Positions 27,299 to 36,324 are shown, counted from the first letter of the stretch. The stretch: DNA of 64,000 nucleotides from Pseudomonas mendocina (GCF_900636545.1 NZ_LR134290.1:2852001-2916000); one strand, 5' to 3'. The notes: generated by a model not told the origin, from the letters alone. Numbers and translations: made by a program.

Positions 27299-28081
27299 TC
27301 AGAAAGCCGGCAATACCGCACCCTCGTAACGTTTCTCGATGAACGCCTTAACTTCAGGGCTGGTCAACGCCGCGGAGAGCTTCTTGATAGCCTCGCTGTC
27401 CTGATTGTCCGGACGAGCCACCAGATAATTGACGTAGGGAGAGTCGCTGCCTTCGATCGCCAGTGCATCGCGCTTGGGATTGAGCTTGGCTTCCAGTGCG
27501 TAGTTGGTGTTGATCAGCGCCAGGTCGACCTGATTCAACACGCGCGGCACAGTGGCAGCCTCCAGTTCACGGAACTTGAATTTGCGCGGGTTATCGACGA
27601 TGTCACGCGGCAGCGACTGAGCGCTGTTGGGATCCTTGAGGCTCAGCAAGCCAGCCTTCTGCAACAGGAGCAGCGCACGCCCTGTGGTGCTGACATCGTT
27701 GGGAATGGCAATGGTGGCGCCATCCGGCAGCTCATCCAGAGACTTGTACTTGGTCGAATACGCGCCGAAGGGTTCGACATGTACGCCCTGCACGATCACC
27801 AGTTCAGAACCACGCTGGGCGTTGAAGCTGTCCAGGTAGGGTTTGGTCTGAAAGTAGTTGGCATCCAGATTCTTCTGGCTGACCTGCAGGTTGGGTTGTA
27901 CGTAATCGGTAAAGACCTTGATATCGAGATCCACGCCTTGCTTGGCCAGTTCGGGCTTGATCAGTTCAAGAATTTCGGCGTGCGGCACCGGCGTGGCGGC
28001 CACGCTCAGCTTTTCGCCGGCATGAGCCAGGGAAGCAGTCAGGGCAGCGGCCAGGGCAGTCAACAGCAGGGTCTTCTTCAT
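27299..28081 (-). CDS. MetQ/NlpA-family ABC transporter binding protein (orphan)
   Basis: 260 residues. Signal peptide MKKTLLLTALAAALTASLAHA is followed by GEKLSVAATPVPHAEILELIKPELAKQGVDLDIKVFTDYVQPNLQV and DANYFQTKPYLDSF, the hallmark of methionine-type binding proteins. There is no lipobox Cys, so it is probably soluble rather than lipid-anchored, unlike canonical MetQ. No metN or metI gene is adjacent. An AT-rich promoter motif upstream resembles that of the TauD operon, which points to sulfur-limitation control. Confidence 0.88.
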   Translation of the reverse strand: MKKTLLLTALAAALTASLAHAGEKLSVAATPVPHAEILELIKPELAKQGVDLDIKVFTDYVQPNLQVSQKNLDANYFQTKPYLDSFNAQRGSELVIVQGVHVEPFGAYSTKYKSLDELPDGATIAIPNDVSTTGRALLLLQKAGLLSLKDPNSAQSLPRDIVDNPRKFKFRELEAATVPRVLNQVDLALINTNYALEAKLNPKRDALAIEGSDSPYVNYLVARPDNQDSEAIKKLSAALTSPEVKAFIEKRYEGAVLPAF

Positions 28082-28178
28082 GATGTCCTTGTTCTCGGTT
28101 CATGGCGCCGGCTGGATCGACAGGCCAGCGCGTTTGGCAGATACCAGGCGGATACGCCGGGCTGAGCGTGACAGTACG

Positions 28179-28208
28179 AAGAAATATTTATTCCACAAAA
28201 TACCTATT
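28179..28208 (-). promoter_or_regulatory. AT-rich upstream motif of the metQ-like gene (shared with the TauD operon)
   Basis: On the plus strand, AAGAAATATTTATT at 28179-28192 and AAATACCTATT at 28198-28208, about 100 bp before the metQ-like start codon. Very nearly the same elements (AAGAAAATTTATT, AAATACCTTTT) lie about 120 bp before the dioxygenase start at 52258-52282. A shared activator site or promoter is inferred. The rest of 28082-28571 has no gene or other structure that I can see. Confidence 0.5.
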
Positions 28209-28571
28209 AATTATTTTCTTATTCCAAAAATAATAATCGACGAATGAAATCACTGCCGTCGTCACTAGGAACGGTAGACCAAAGCGCAACCATGTGCCTT
28301 GGCATGGGATGCAACGGGCTACGGTGCAGCGGGATAGGTGGAGGTATATCGATACTTGATCCATGTGTGGCGCTTGATGCTTGAATGAGCATCCGTCTCG
28401 CCCAAGGTCTTATCGTTTACCTTGAAATCAAAGCCCGCTTTTGCAGGATCTAGTCAATCCGACAGGCATGACGAAAACGTCGGCATAAGCACCCGACTTC
28501 CGCGCTTGACTCTGCCCCTAGGGGCACACTGCATGCTACCGGCTCCATTTCAGATCGGAGTTGAATAGTTG

Positions 28572-29552
28572 ATGAGTGCGTTATCGATGGTCACCGGTGC
28601 CAATGGGCACCTGGGCAACAACCTGGTTCGGCAGTTGCTCGGCCGTGGGCAGGCGGTACGCGCCGGCGTTCGTGATCCCGCTGGTTGTTCAGCATTGCAC
28701 GGATTGGGCTGCGAAGTGGTGCGCGCAGAACTGCAGGACATCGACTCCCTGCGCCAGTCGCTACAAGGAGTCGATGTGCTATATCAGGTCGCCGCCGTGT
28801 TCAAACATTGGGCGAAAGACCCGCAAGCCGAGATCATCGAGCCCAATGTGCAGGGCACGCGCAATATCCTGCGTGCCGCCGCCGACGCCGGCGTGCGCCG
28901 CATCGTCTATGTCAGCTCCGTCGCCGCGGTGGGCCACGACGGCCAGTATCTGGATGAAGCGGTTTGGAATGACGACCAGCAGAATCCCTACTACCTCTCT
29001 AAGATTCTCTCCGAGCGCAGCGCCTGGGAGGCAGCGCAGGCCCAAGGCCTGTCGATGGTTGCGGTATTGCCCTCGGCGATCATCGGCCCCCATGCCGAAC
29101 GCCTTACCGACACCATGGGTTTTCTCACTGCCGTGCTGGCCCGCAAACTGGTGCTGGACCCGGATTTCCATTTCAACTTCGTCGATGTGCGGGATGTCGC
29201 CGAAGGCATGATCAACGCGGCCGAACGAGGTCGCCCAGGCCAACGCTACATACTCGCCAACCGCGAGTCTTCGTCATTGGGTGAAGTGATCGCCGCGCTC
29301 GATACGCTCCGCCCCGGGCAAAGTCTACCGCCACGCGCACCCAAGGCCCTGCTGCTATCGATCGCCCTGCTGCAAACATGGCGTGCACGCCTGACTGGCC
29401 GGCCAGCCGAGTTGCTGTCTAGTCAGGTGCGGATGTTCCATGGTGTGCGCCAGCGGTATTGCATCGACAAGGCAGTCGGCGAACTGGATTACCGGCCGCG
29501 CTCGCCACAGGTGGCCCTCAGGCAGGCGTTCGAGTACCTGCTGTCGCGTTGA
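28572..29552 (+). CDS. NAD-dependent epimerase/dehydratase family protein (extended SDR)
   Basis: 326 residues. Rossmann motif TGANGHLGNNLV at the N-terminus, NVQGTRNILRAAADAGVRRIVYVSSVAAVG, and the catalytic Tyr-Lys pair in YYLSK. The domain resembles HpnA/dihydroflavonol-4-reductase-like dehydratases; substrate unknown. ATG at 28572 is preferred over the TTG just before it. Its 3' end overlaps the convergent MerR gene by 35 bp. Confidence 0.88.
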   Translation: MSALSMVTGANGHLGNNLVRQLLGRGQAVRAGVRDPAGCSALHGLGCEVVRAELQDIDSLRQSLQGVDVLYQVAAVFKHWAKDPQAEIIEPNVQGTRNILRAAADAGVRRIVYVSSVAAVGHDGQYLDEAVWNDDQQNPYYLSKILSERSAWEAAQAQGLSMVAVLPSAIIGPHAERLTDTMGFLTAVLARKLVLDPDFHFNFVDVRDVAEGMINAAERGRPGQRYILANRESSSLGEVIAALDTLRPGQSLPPRAPKALLLSIALLQTWRARLTGRPAELLSSQVRMFHGVRQRYCIDKAVGELDYRPRSPQVALRQAFEYLLSR

Positions 29553-29919
29553 CTGCGGGCGCGAACTGCCGGTTTATCTGCGCCTGCAACTCGGTCAGGC
29601 GCTGCTCCTGAAGTTGCAAGGCCTGTATCTGGGCTTGCAGCTCCTGGCGCTTGGCTTCGATGCCCTGATTGGCGAGCGCCAGCAGAAAAGGCGCGTCATG
29701 CTGCTTGGCTGCCAGCAGCTCGCTCATCTCCCCCAGCTTGAAGCCCACGGCCTGGGCCGTGCGAATCATCTGCAGCAAGGTCAGGTGGTAAGGCGTGTAG
29801 CGTCGGTAACTGCCAAGACGCTGCGGATTGATCAGCCCCATCTGCTCGTACAAACGAATGGCTTTGGGCGTGCATCCTGACAACTTCGCCACTTCAGCGA
29901 TGTACATGTACAGCCCCAT
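29518..29919 (-). CDS. MerR-family transcriptional regulator
   Basis: 133 residues. N-terminal winged helix YIAEVAKLSGCTPKAIRLYEQMGLINPQRLGSYRRYTPYHLTLLQMI, then the dimerisation coiled coil (IEAKRQELQAQIQALQLQEQRL). There are no Cys residues in the metal-binding positions, so it is not a metal sensor of the classical kind. Start may be ATG at 29919 or 29907. An ATTAAG-N8-CTTAAT dyad lies directly upstream. Confidence 0.88.
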   Translation of the reverse strand: MGLYMYIAEVAKLSGCTPKAIRLYEQMGLINPQRLGSYRRYTPYHLTLLQMIRTAQAVGFKLGEMSELLAAKQHDAPFLLALANQGIEAKRQELQAQIQALQLQEQRLTELQAQINRQFAPAVNATAGTRTPA

Positions 29920-29928
29920 AAGCGTTCT

Positions 29929-29948
29929 ATTAAGGGTGAGAGCTTAAT
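29929..29948. promoter_or_regulatory. Candidate MerR operator dyad
   Basis: ATTAAG (29929-29934) and CTTAAT (29943-29948) form an inverted repeat nine bases upstream of the merR start. MerR proteins usually bind such dyads between -35 and -10. The remaining 29949-30151 shows no gene. Confidence 0.45.
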
Positions 29949-30151
29949 GGCTACCTAGTGAAACTGTCTTCAGGTCAGGGGGCCGACGTTCGCAAATGGC
30001 AGAAACCGGCCATGAGCAGACATCCGTACAGTTATTGTTCTACGTTGAACGGCCCCACGAAGATTTTATTTGTCGAGAGAGAAGAATATTGCGGTTGCCG
30101 CAGCCAATTCACCTGGCTCATCTGCGCCATTGATAAACATGACACCTCCGC

Positions 30152-31054
30152 CTAGTAAGTCTGCTGGTCGGCAAGCCCATCAATCACCTGCTCTGTTATC
30201 TCGCCGAGAGCCACTAGAGGATCCTCAGGTAATTCACCAAGAATCAGCAGCCTCGCACCTGCATCCTCGGTTGCATTCGCCACGGCCTTTTCCACGGGTC
30301 GACTCGTCAAGACCAAGCGCACCTCATTGTCCCGAATTGCGGACTTGAGCAACTCGAGTGACGCACCAGCATCCGAATCGGACGTCGATGGAGGCAGCAC
30401 CTCGATCACGTCGAGATTGAGGCTGCTCGTAAGGTATTCGAACCCCGGCGACAGGCTGATCACACTGAGACTATCCAGCTCAGCCAATCGACTTTCGCTC
30501 ACTGCGCTCAAGCTCAATAGGCGTTGCTTGATATCCGCCAGGTTGCTCGCTATCTGCTTCGCATCATTAGGGCTCAAACGCACCAAATCGGCAGCGATCA
30601 CATCAGCCATTCGGCCAAGGTTGTTGATGCTCAACCATGGCCGTTCCTCCAGTGTGTTGCTGCCCGCAGAGGTCAGCGCGATGCCTGGTAACGCACCGTC
30701 CACTGGGCGTGCCGCATCTATTTCGACGATACGGATATTGCTGCGCCTCGCCATAGGATAAAGCGGATCCTCCGGCCATAAGGATCGCACGGCAATCACC
30801 GCGTCAGCGCTGCTCGCCGCTTTCTCCAGAGCACCGGCGCCGCGCCCCGTAAAGAAAGATACCTGGCGGCTGGCCGGCAGGTTGGCAGGCGCTGCACGCA
30901 CGACCTGTGCCTCTGCGCCTTGCAGGAGAATGGAGCCGAGACCGTAGGTGATCGGCAGGCTGGCGAGTACCCGCACAGGCTCACCAGCAGCCGTCATCGA
31001 GGCAACGAGTAAAGCACCAATAGCAGCGGTGAGATTGACGAGAACTTTGTTCAT
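30152..31054 (-). CDS. fpvF: FpvF-like periplasmic metal-binding protein
   Basis: 300 residues of the ZnuA/TroA-like (cluster A-I) class with signal peptide to about residue 24. In P. aeruginosa FpvF works with FpvC as one of two periplasmic proteins that bind ferripyoverdine or the released iron. Here it has few His residues, unlike zinc-binding ZnuA, in line with an atypical ligand mode. Last gene of an eight-gene operon, overlapping fpvE by ATGA. Confidence 0.82.
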   Translation of the reverse strand: MNKVLVNLTAAIGALLVASMTAAGEPVRVLASLPITYGLGSILLQGAEAQVVRAAPANLPASRQVSFFTGRGAGALEKAASSADAVIAVRSLWPEDPLYPMARRSNIRIVEIDAARPVDGALPGIALTSAGSNTLEERPWLSINNLGRMADVIAADLVRLSPNDAKQIASNLADIKQRLLSLSAVSESRLAELDSLSVISLSPGFEYLTSSLNLDVIEVLPPSTSDSDAGASLELLKSAIRDNEVRLVLTSRPVEKAVANATEDAGARLLILGELPEDPLVALGEITEQVIDGLADQQTY

Positions 31055-31956
31055 CCCAGATTCCCTTTGAGACTTGGCAACAAGCTGCGGGCGATAGCGG
31101 CAACGGCGAAGACGATGCCAGCCATGATGATGATCGATGCACCGGACGGCACCGGCAGTTCGAGGGCGATAGGAAGAAAGATACCGATCAAGGTACAGAA
31201 GGTGGCTATCAGTACTGATAGCCAGAAGAAGCCTTTCAATGACTGGCTTAGCAAGCGAGCAGCGGCGGCTGGAATCACCAGCAGCGCACCGACGAGAATG
31301 GCTCCGATGACTTTGACCGCAGCCACCGTGACCAGCGCCACCAGCATGACGAACAGATAGTCCAACGGCTTGACCGCAACACCGCGCACACTGGCAAGCT
31401 GCGGGTTGAAACTGGCCAGCATGAAGCGGTTGTACATCGGTATGGTCAGAGCCACCACCAGCAGTGAGACCAGGGTCAGCACCGCAAGATCCTGGGCGTT
31501 GACCGTCAGCACCGAGCCGAACAGCACGTTCTCCAGGATATGGATATTGATACGCCCGGCCAGCACCAGCAGGAGGCTGGCGCCCACTGCCAGCGACACG
31601 GATAGGAACACACCAATTAAAGTGTCCGGCGATAAACCCGTGCGGTTACGCAGGTAGTTGAGCAGCAGACCGAACAGCAGGCAGTAACCAAACAGGCTGC
31701 CATAAGGGCCTGTGTAGGGTTCGCCGAGCAGGATGCCGATTGCCACGCCGGTCAGCGCTGCGTGGCCGACCGCTTCGGAGAAGAAGGCAAAGCGCTTGAC
31801 TACCACCAGGGTTCCCAGGCCGCCAAGCACCGGGCCGATCAGCAAGCCAGCGAACAAGGCATTGACAACGAAACCGTAGGCCAACGCCTCGGGCAGATAA
31901 CCGGCACCGGCCCAGCCCTGAATCAGCAGGCGCAGTTGCTCGAAGAACGCGCTCAT
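31051..31956 (-). CDS. fpvE: FpvE-like metal ABC transporter permease
   Basis: 301 residues with about nine helices of the ABC-3 (ZnuB/MntB) family: FAGLLIGPVLGGLGTLVVVKRFAFFSEAVGHAALTGVAIGILLG near the N-terminus and GAILVGALLVIPAAAARLLSQS later. In the Fpv system it moves reduced iron across the inner membrane with FpvD. Four-base overlaps with both neighbours. Confidence 0.87.
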   Translation of the reverse strand: MSAFFEQLRLLIQGWAGAGYLPEALAYGFVVNALFAGLLIGPVLGGLGTLVVVKRFAFFSEAVGHAALTGVAIGILLGEPYTGPYGSLFGYCLLFGLLLNYLRNRTGLSPDTLIGVFLSVSLAVGASLLLVLAGRINIHILENVLFGSVLTVNAQDLAVLTLVSLLVVALTIPMYNRFMLASFNPQLASVRGVAVKPLDYLFVMLVALVTVAAVKVIGAILVGALLVIPAAAARLLSQSLKGFFWLSVLIATFCTLIGIFLPIALELPVPSGASIIIMAGIVFAVAAIARSLLPSLKGNLG

Positions 31957-32705
31957 ACGCCGCCCTCCCCGCCAGCCGGCGGATGGCTGGCAAACAGTTG
32001 CAACAGCCTGTCCGGCTTCAGCGCTACCTGAGGCGTATCGTCGAACAACACACGACGATTCAGACCGGTGACGCGATCGGCCAGACGCCCGACTGCTTGC
32101 AGGTCGTGTTCCACCCAGAGCACGGTCACACCCGACCGGCGCCAGTCGCTCAGCAAGCGTTCGAACACCTGCATGCCGGGCTCATCCAGGGCGGCCATGG
32201 GCTCATCCAGGATCAACAGTTGCGCTGCCGGCACCAAACCCTGGGCCAGCAATACGCGCTGGCGCTCGCCACCGGACAATGCGCCCATACGCCGCTTGCG
32301 CTTGTCCAGCATGCCCACGCGTGCCAGTGCCTCTTCGATGGCCGGAGCATGGCGCCGTGACAGACCAAGAAAGGCCGGTCGCATCTGGCACATGGCGGCC
32401 ATGAAGTCGTCCACCGTCATCGGCAGACTGCGATCGAACTCCAATGCCTGAGGCACGTAGCCGATGACGCCTGGCGCACCCGGCCAATCCAGGCTCAACT
32501 CACCACGGTGCGGCATCTGCCCGAGCAGGGTCTTGATCAGCGAACTCTTGCCGCCACCGTTGGGTCCGACCAGCGCATGCACGCTACCGGCACGCACCTG
32601 AAAGGAGATGCGCTCAAGAATACGCGTACGGCCAAGTTCGAGACTGACGTCGGCGAAGTCGATCGAGGGGCCAGCCGCGACAGGAAAGGCTTCGACGGCG
32701 GTCAT
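31953..32705 (-). CDS. fpvD: FpvD-like metal ABC transporter ATP-binding protein
   Basis: 250 residues. Walker A GPNGGGKSS, Q-loop YVPQALEF, signature LSGGERQRVLLAQ, Walker B LLILDEPMAALD and switch His in VLWVEHDLQAV. It belongs to the zinc/manganese-type ATPases. The order fpvC-fpvD-fpvE-fpvF is the same as in P. aeruginosa PA2407-PA2410. Confidence 0.9.
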   Translation of the reverse strand: MTAVEAFPVAAGPSIDFADVSLELGRTRILERISFQVRAGSVHALVGPNGGGKSSLIKTLLGQMPHRGELSLDWPGAPGVIGYVPQALEFDRSLPMTVDDFMAAMCQMRPAFLGLSRRHAPAIEEALARVGMLDKRKRRMGALSGGERQRVLLAQGLVPAAQLLILDEPMAALDEPGMQVFERLLSDWRRSGVTVLWVEHDLQAVGRLADRVTGLNRRVLFDDTPQVALKPDRLLQLFASHPPAGGEGGV

Positions 32706-33640
32706 GCACCATTCTCCTGGATCGCGCGCACCACGGTATCGAGGTTGCGGGTCATCTCCTCCTCGTACTTGCGTGGGGTGTACTCACCGTAGGAAATATG
32801 CGTGAGCGGATACAGGTGAACACCGGACTCACGCTGGATGGTCTCGACGTAGGTCGAGGGGAAATCCATTTCCGAGAAGATCACCTGCACGTCCAGCTCC
32901 TTGAGCTGGTCGATGGTCTTCTTCAACTGGCTCGGGCTCGGCTCGATACCGTGCGCAGGCTCAACCACCGCCGTCACTTCCAGGCCGAACTCACGCAGCA
33001 GGTAGTCGTAGGCGCCATGAATGGTGGCAACACGCAGCTCGGCCCCGTTCTCTTGGCTGAGTCGCCCCAGCGCATCGGCACGTAGCGAGCGCAGGCGCTT
33101 ACCGTATGCACGGGCATTCTGCCGATAGGCTTTGGCGTTATCCGGGTCGAGCTTGCCCAGTTCACGGGCAATGGTATTGACCTGCGCGATGGACGCGCTG
33201 ATGGACAGGAAGGTGTGCGGGTTGACCACCTTGCCCGCACCGCGCGCCGCCTGGCCAGTAGCCGCGAGCAAGGGCACGCCGGCATTGGCCTCGATCAACG
33301 CCACATCCGGTTTCTCGCTGGCAGCGATCATGCGTTCGGCGAAATCATCGTGGCCCACGCCATTGAGCACCACCACATCCAGTCCACCAATACGCTTGAT
33401 GTCCTCGGCACGCGGTTCATAGGCATGCGGATTGAAGCCGGCGGGAATCAGCGGCACCACCTCGGCCTGGTCGCCGACGATGTTGCTGACGTAGCTGTAA
33501 TAGGGATGCAGAGTGATGCCGATGCGTAGGCGCTTGCCCTCGGCAGCATTGACCAGGCAAGGCAGCACTGCTGCGCCAACACAGATAAGGGCGGCAGCCA
33601 GCAGGCGGCGACGCAATGGGGAGCGATGAAGGGTCGACAT
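32702..33640 (-). CDS. fpvC: FpvC-like periplasmic metal-binding protein
   Basis: 312 residues. Signal peptide of about 30 residues with an Arg-rich start (RSPLRRRLLAAALICVGAAVLP). Cluster A-I fold: ITLHPYYSYVSNIVGDQAEVVPLIPAGFNPHAYEPRAEDIKRI with metal-ligand His residues, and ELDVQVIFSEMDFPSTYVETIQRESG. In P. aeruginosa FpvC binds iron released from pyoverdine in the periplasm. ATG at 33640 is chosen because it opens the signal peptide. A 14-bp gap separates it from fpvK. Confidence 0.88.
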   Translation of the reverse strand: MSTLHRSPLRRRLLAAALICVGAAVLPCLVNAAEGKRLRIGITLHPYYSYVSNIVGDQAEVVPLIPAGFNPHAYEPRAEDIKRIGGLDVVVLNGVGHDDFAERMIAASEKPDVALIEANAGVPLLAATGQAARGAGKVVNPHTFLSISASIAQVNTIARELGKLDPDNAKAYRQNARAYGKRLRSLRADALGRLSQENGAELRVATIHGAYDYLLREFGLEVTAVVEPAHGIEPSPSQLKKTIDQLKELDVQVIFSEMDFPSTYVETIQRESGVHLYPLTHISYGEYTPRKYEEEMTRNLDTVVRAIQENGA

Positions 33641-33654
33641 GAGCAAATCCAGAG

Positions 33655-34221
33655 TCAGTGGCGGTGTTGTCGGGTAACGCCGGCATCGAACTGGCTGGCG
33701 ACTTGGCGCCAACCTGTGTCAGCCAACACCTGCTCACGCAGATCGCTGGGGGCCTCAGCCTGGGCGGCACGATTGAGCCAGACGCTGGCGTTGTCACCGT
33801 CGAGGCGCAGCAGAAAGGAGCCCGCCACCGCCTCGGCCGCGCTGCGACCGAAGTAGGCGACATGGGTATCGGTCTGCAGAAGCTGCCAGGCATGGCCACC
33901 ACGATTGGCAGCGCTGGCATCGGCGATGAAGGGAGGGAAGCCCTCCTCTGCCAGGAACTGCGGTTCGGGCAGTGCCTGTGCCTCTTCCCAGTACAGATGA
34001 ATCTCGTCGAGAGCCACCAGCAGATCAGTGTGAATGCCCTGCTCGGCAGCATTCAGGTCACGGCGGGCGTCGAACTGGTCGGCAGCTATCGCGACGCTTG
34101 GCTCGGACTCAGATCGCAACACCACCACCGCCCCCGCCAACAGCACGATAATCAGGGCAACCAGGAACACATGAAGCGTTTCATGCCCCGCGCCGGCGGG
34201 ACGTATCACCTGAACGCTCAT
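33655..34221 (-). CDS. fpvK: FpvK-like inner-membrane protein (DUF6162 type)
   Basis: 188 residues with one N-terminal membrane helix (LHVFLVALIIVLLAGAVVVL, residues 16-35) and a periplasmic domain rich in acidic residues. It ends RQHRH. In P. aeruginosa FpvK (PA2406) sits between fpvJ and fpvC and helps the FpvG reductase release iron from pyoverdine; its own biochemistry is unclear. Assigned by order, size and topology. Confidence 0.78.
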   Translation of the reverse strand: MSVQVIRPAGAGHETLHVFLVALIIVLLAGAVVVLRSESEPSVAIAADQFDARRDLNAAEQGIHTDLLVALDEIHLYWEEAQALPEPQFLAEEGFPPFIADASAANRGGHAWQLLQTDTHVAYFGRSAAEAVAGSFLLRLDGDNASVWLNRAAQAEAPSDLREQVLADTGWRQVASQFDAGVTRQHRH

Positions 34222-34538
34222 GGGGCTTGGATATCCGTGTGATCGATCTCGACTACATGGCCGGGGCCTGCGTCGAACAGCACGTAGAACTCACCCTCCG
34301 GGCGTTTGAAGCTCAAGCGTGAGTCACCGTCGAGCTTGCCTGCCACGAGAATCTCCTCGTCATATCCGATTACATCGAGGGTCACTCCGGGTGCGCCACT
34401 GCCATCGGAGAAACCGCCAATGCAGAGGATTTCCTCCTCGCCTTGGGGTTCGCACTCACAGATCGGGTTGTGAGCCATGGCCACAGAACACAGGGTGCTG
34501 GCGCCGACCAGCAGCGACAGTCGGTAAAGGTTGTTCAT
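34218..34538 (-). CDS. fpvJ: FpvJ-like small periplasmic protein
   Basis: 106 residues. Signal peptide to about residue 22 (SVAMA), then HNPICECEPQGEEEILCIGGFSDGSG with three closely spaced Cys residues (C-E-C and C-I) and a beta-rich remainder. In the Fpv system FpvJ forms a complex with FpvC, FpvG and others that assists iron reduction. The Cys cluster could bind metal or undergo redox cycling (inference). Overlaps both neighbours by four bases. Confidence 0.75.
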   Translation of the reverse strand: MNNLYRLSLLVGASTLCSVAMAHNPICECEPQGEEEILCIGGFSDGSGAPGVTLDVIGYDEEILVAGKLDGDSRLSFKRPEGEFYVLFDAGPGHVVEIDHTDIQAP

Positions 34539-35074
34539 GGCTTGACTCCTTGTCGGTTGAGCCAGGTCAAGGTGGCAGGTGATGCCTGAGCGAGCGGGAT
34601 GGACGCCTGATGCATAGAGCCGTCCCAGCCCTCCATGGTGATCCAGAGTTCGGCGTCGGCCTTGGTACGCGCTGGGATCGGTACGCTGGCGCCCATCCGA
34701 TAGGGGCTACCGAAGAAGATCGCGCCGGCGGCACGCAGGCTGCGCGGCTTGCCGATACGCAGGTAGGTGGCCTTGACCTCGTCTAGGCAGGCCGCACACA
34801 ACGCCGCGTTGAAACTCTTCATGTATCCGGCAGGCCCTTCCAGGCGCGGTGGTTCTTCGAAAAGCTCGGCCAGGCGCAGGCTCCAGGGGCCGACCTGCAC
34901 CTCGCCCACCTCCCGCTCACCCAGGCCGCTATCGCCACGAAACAACGCGACCTGGTGGAAATACTTGGGCATGAAGGCCAGCGGGATGATCACCAGAAGG
35001 ATGTTCAGATGAAATCGCCATTTGCGCCAGAAACGACCCAACGTGGTGGATGGCATGGCCGCGACCTTGCTCAT
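34535..35074 (-). CDS. fpvH: FpvH-like inner-membrane protein
   Basis: 179 residues with one N-terminal helix (FHLNILLVIIPLAFMP) and a periplasmic domain. A CAACLDEVK motif (CxxC) stands in the middle, suggestive of thiol or metal chemistry, and a SPYRMGASVPIPARTKADAELWITMEGWDG beta segment follows. Placed between fpvG and fpvJ as in P. aeruginosa PA2404. Assigned mainly by gene order. Confidence 0.75.
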   Translation of the reverse strand: MSKVAAMPSTTLGRFWRKWRFHLNILLVIIPLAFMPKYFHQVALFRGDSGLGEREVGEVQVGPWSLRLAELFEEPPRLEGPAGYMKSFNAALCAACLDEVKATYLRIGKPRSLRAAGAIFFGSPYRMGASVPIPARTKADAELWITMEGWDGSMHQASIPLAQASPATLTWLNRQGVKP

Positions 35075-36273
35075 GGCTGCCCCTCCATGACGTCATCGAG
35101 GAGAATCGGTGCTGGTTTGGGCTCACGCACCGCGCGGGGTCTGCGCTTTGCCAGGGCGGCGGTGGCTTGAACAGTGCGTTTGCTCCAGATCAGCAGGCCG
35201 CTGAGGACCATCATGCTCAGAAGCAAACCGAAGACGAACCACACCAGCTTGAGCCATAGCCCACCGAAGTCACCGGTATGCAGGGGGCGCATCGACTCGG
35301 TGACGAACTCCAGAGCGGAACGATCCGACAGCAGTCGGGCTTGATCGACATTGCCGTTATAGGGATTGACCGAAGCGCCCTGAAACATCAAGGGATACCA
35401 GCCGCGCCCCCAGACGGAAATATGACTGTATGCATTATCCGGCAAGCCAACGAAGCTGGCCTCCAAGCCTGGAATACTGGCGCTGGCTATCTCGATGGCC
35501 TTATCGATATCGATACGCAGCACACTGACGCCCGGCTCGGCCAGAGGGACCTCGTCGCGTGCCACCACTGGCGGTATGCCTTCGGTGGAGATGGAGATGT
35601 GGTTATCGAAAAGCAGCGCCTGGATCAGAAACCACACGCCGGTGACGGAGATGACGGCGATGAACCAGATCGACCAGATACCCGATAGTCGATGGAAATC
35701 CCCCCAGAAGATGCGCGCCCCCTGATTGAAGCGCAGGGTCGGCTTTAAGAAACCTCTCCAGAACTTCTTGTAAACCACCAGACCAGTGATCAGCGAAGCA
35801 AGCATTGGCAGGCCCATCAGGGATACCAGATACCAGCCCCAGCTGAAGCCATTTGTGAACGGCACCAGCCACCAACCATGCAGAGCACGGGTGAACTGAC
35901 GGAAATCAAACTGCGGGCTGACGCCCTGGATGGCACCGGTGTAGGGATTCACGTAGAGCGTCGGCGAGGTGCCATCCGGGTAGCTGGCCCTTACAGTCAG
36001 TGCAAAATGATCCTCCTGTGGCCGACTGATCGACTGAACGATGGTTTCCGGTTCTACGCGATTGATCTCCTCCAGTATCCGAGCGAAGGAAAGACGCTCG
36101 GCATTGTCCGCAGGCTTGCTGGCACGAACATCCGGATTGGCCAGCCAAACGATTTCCTGGCTGATCGTCGCCAGAGTACCGGTCACGCATACGATCAGAA
36201 GAAAAAACCAGACCGGCATGGCTAACCAGCTATGGACGAGAAACCAGATTCTGGAACGGGACTTCTTGGACAT
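35071..36273 (-). CDS. fpvG: FpvG-like PepSY-associated membrane reductase
   Basis: 400 residues with four membrane helices in the PepSY_TM arrangement: WFLVHSWLAMPVWFFLLIVCVTGTLA, a periplasmic PepSY-like region, then helices around WGWYLVSLMGLPMLASLITGLVV, IWSIWFIAVISVTGVWFLI and LVWFVFGLLLSMMVLSGLLI. Conserved His residues in FTRALHGWW, DFHRLSG and LHTGDFG are potential haem ligands. In P. aeruginosa FpvG reduces ferripyoverdine iron in the periplasm. ATG at 36273 fits the first helix; a TTG at 36324 with AGGAG upstream is an alternative. First gene of the operon. Confidence 0.85.
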   Translation of the reverse strand: MSKKSRSRIWFLVHSWLAMPVWFFLLIVCVTGTLATISQEIVWLANPDVRASKPADNAERLSFARILEEINRVEPETIVQSISRPQEDHFALTVRASYPDGTSPTLYVNPYTGAIQGVSPQFDFRQFTRALHGWWLVPFTNGFSWGWYLVSLMGLPMLASLITGLVVYKKFWRGFLKPTLRFNQGARIFWGDFHRLSGIWSIWFIAVISVTGVWFLIQALLFDNHISISTEGIPPVVARDEVPLAEPGVSVLRIDIDKAIEIASASIPGLEASFVGLPDNAYSHISVWGRGWYPLMFQGASVNPYNGNVDQARLLSDRSALEFVTESMRPLHTGDFGGLWLKLVWFVFGLLLSMMVLSGLLIWSKRTVQATAALAKRRPRAVREPKPAPILLDDVMEGQP

Positions 36274-36324
36274 CGGTAAACCAGGAGTAGATGCCATGCG
36301 ATGGCAAAGGTGCATGAGGCGCAA

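Noticed and set aside
30152..33640. Zinc (Znu) or manganese importer
   Set aside because: The ABC parts belong to that family, but the operon continues with FpvG-, H-, J- and K-like genes in the exact order of the ferripyoverdine system and stands beside siderophore receptors.
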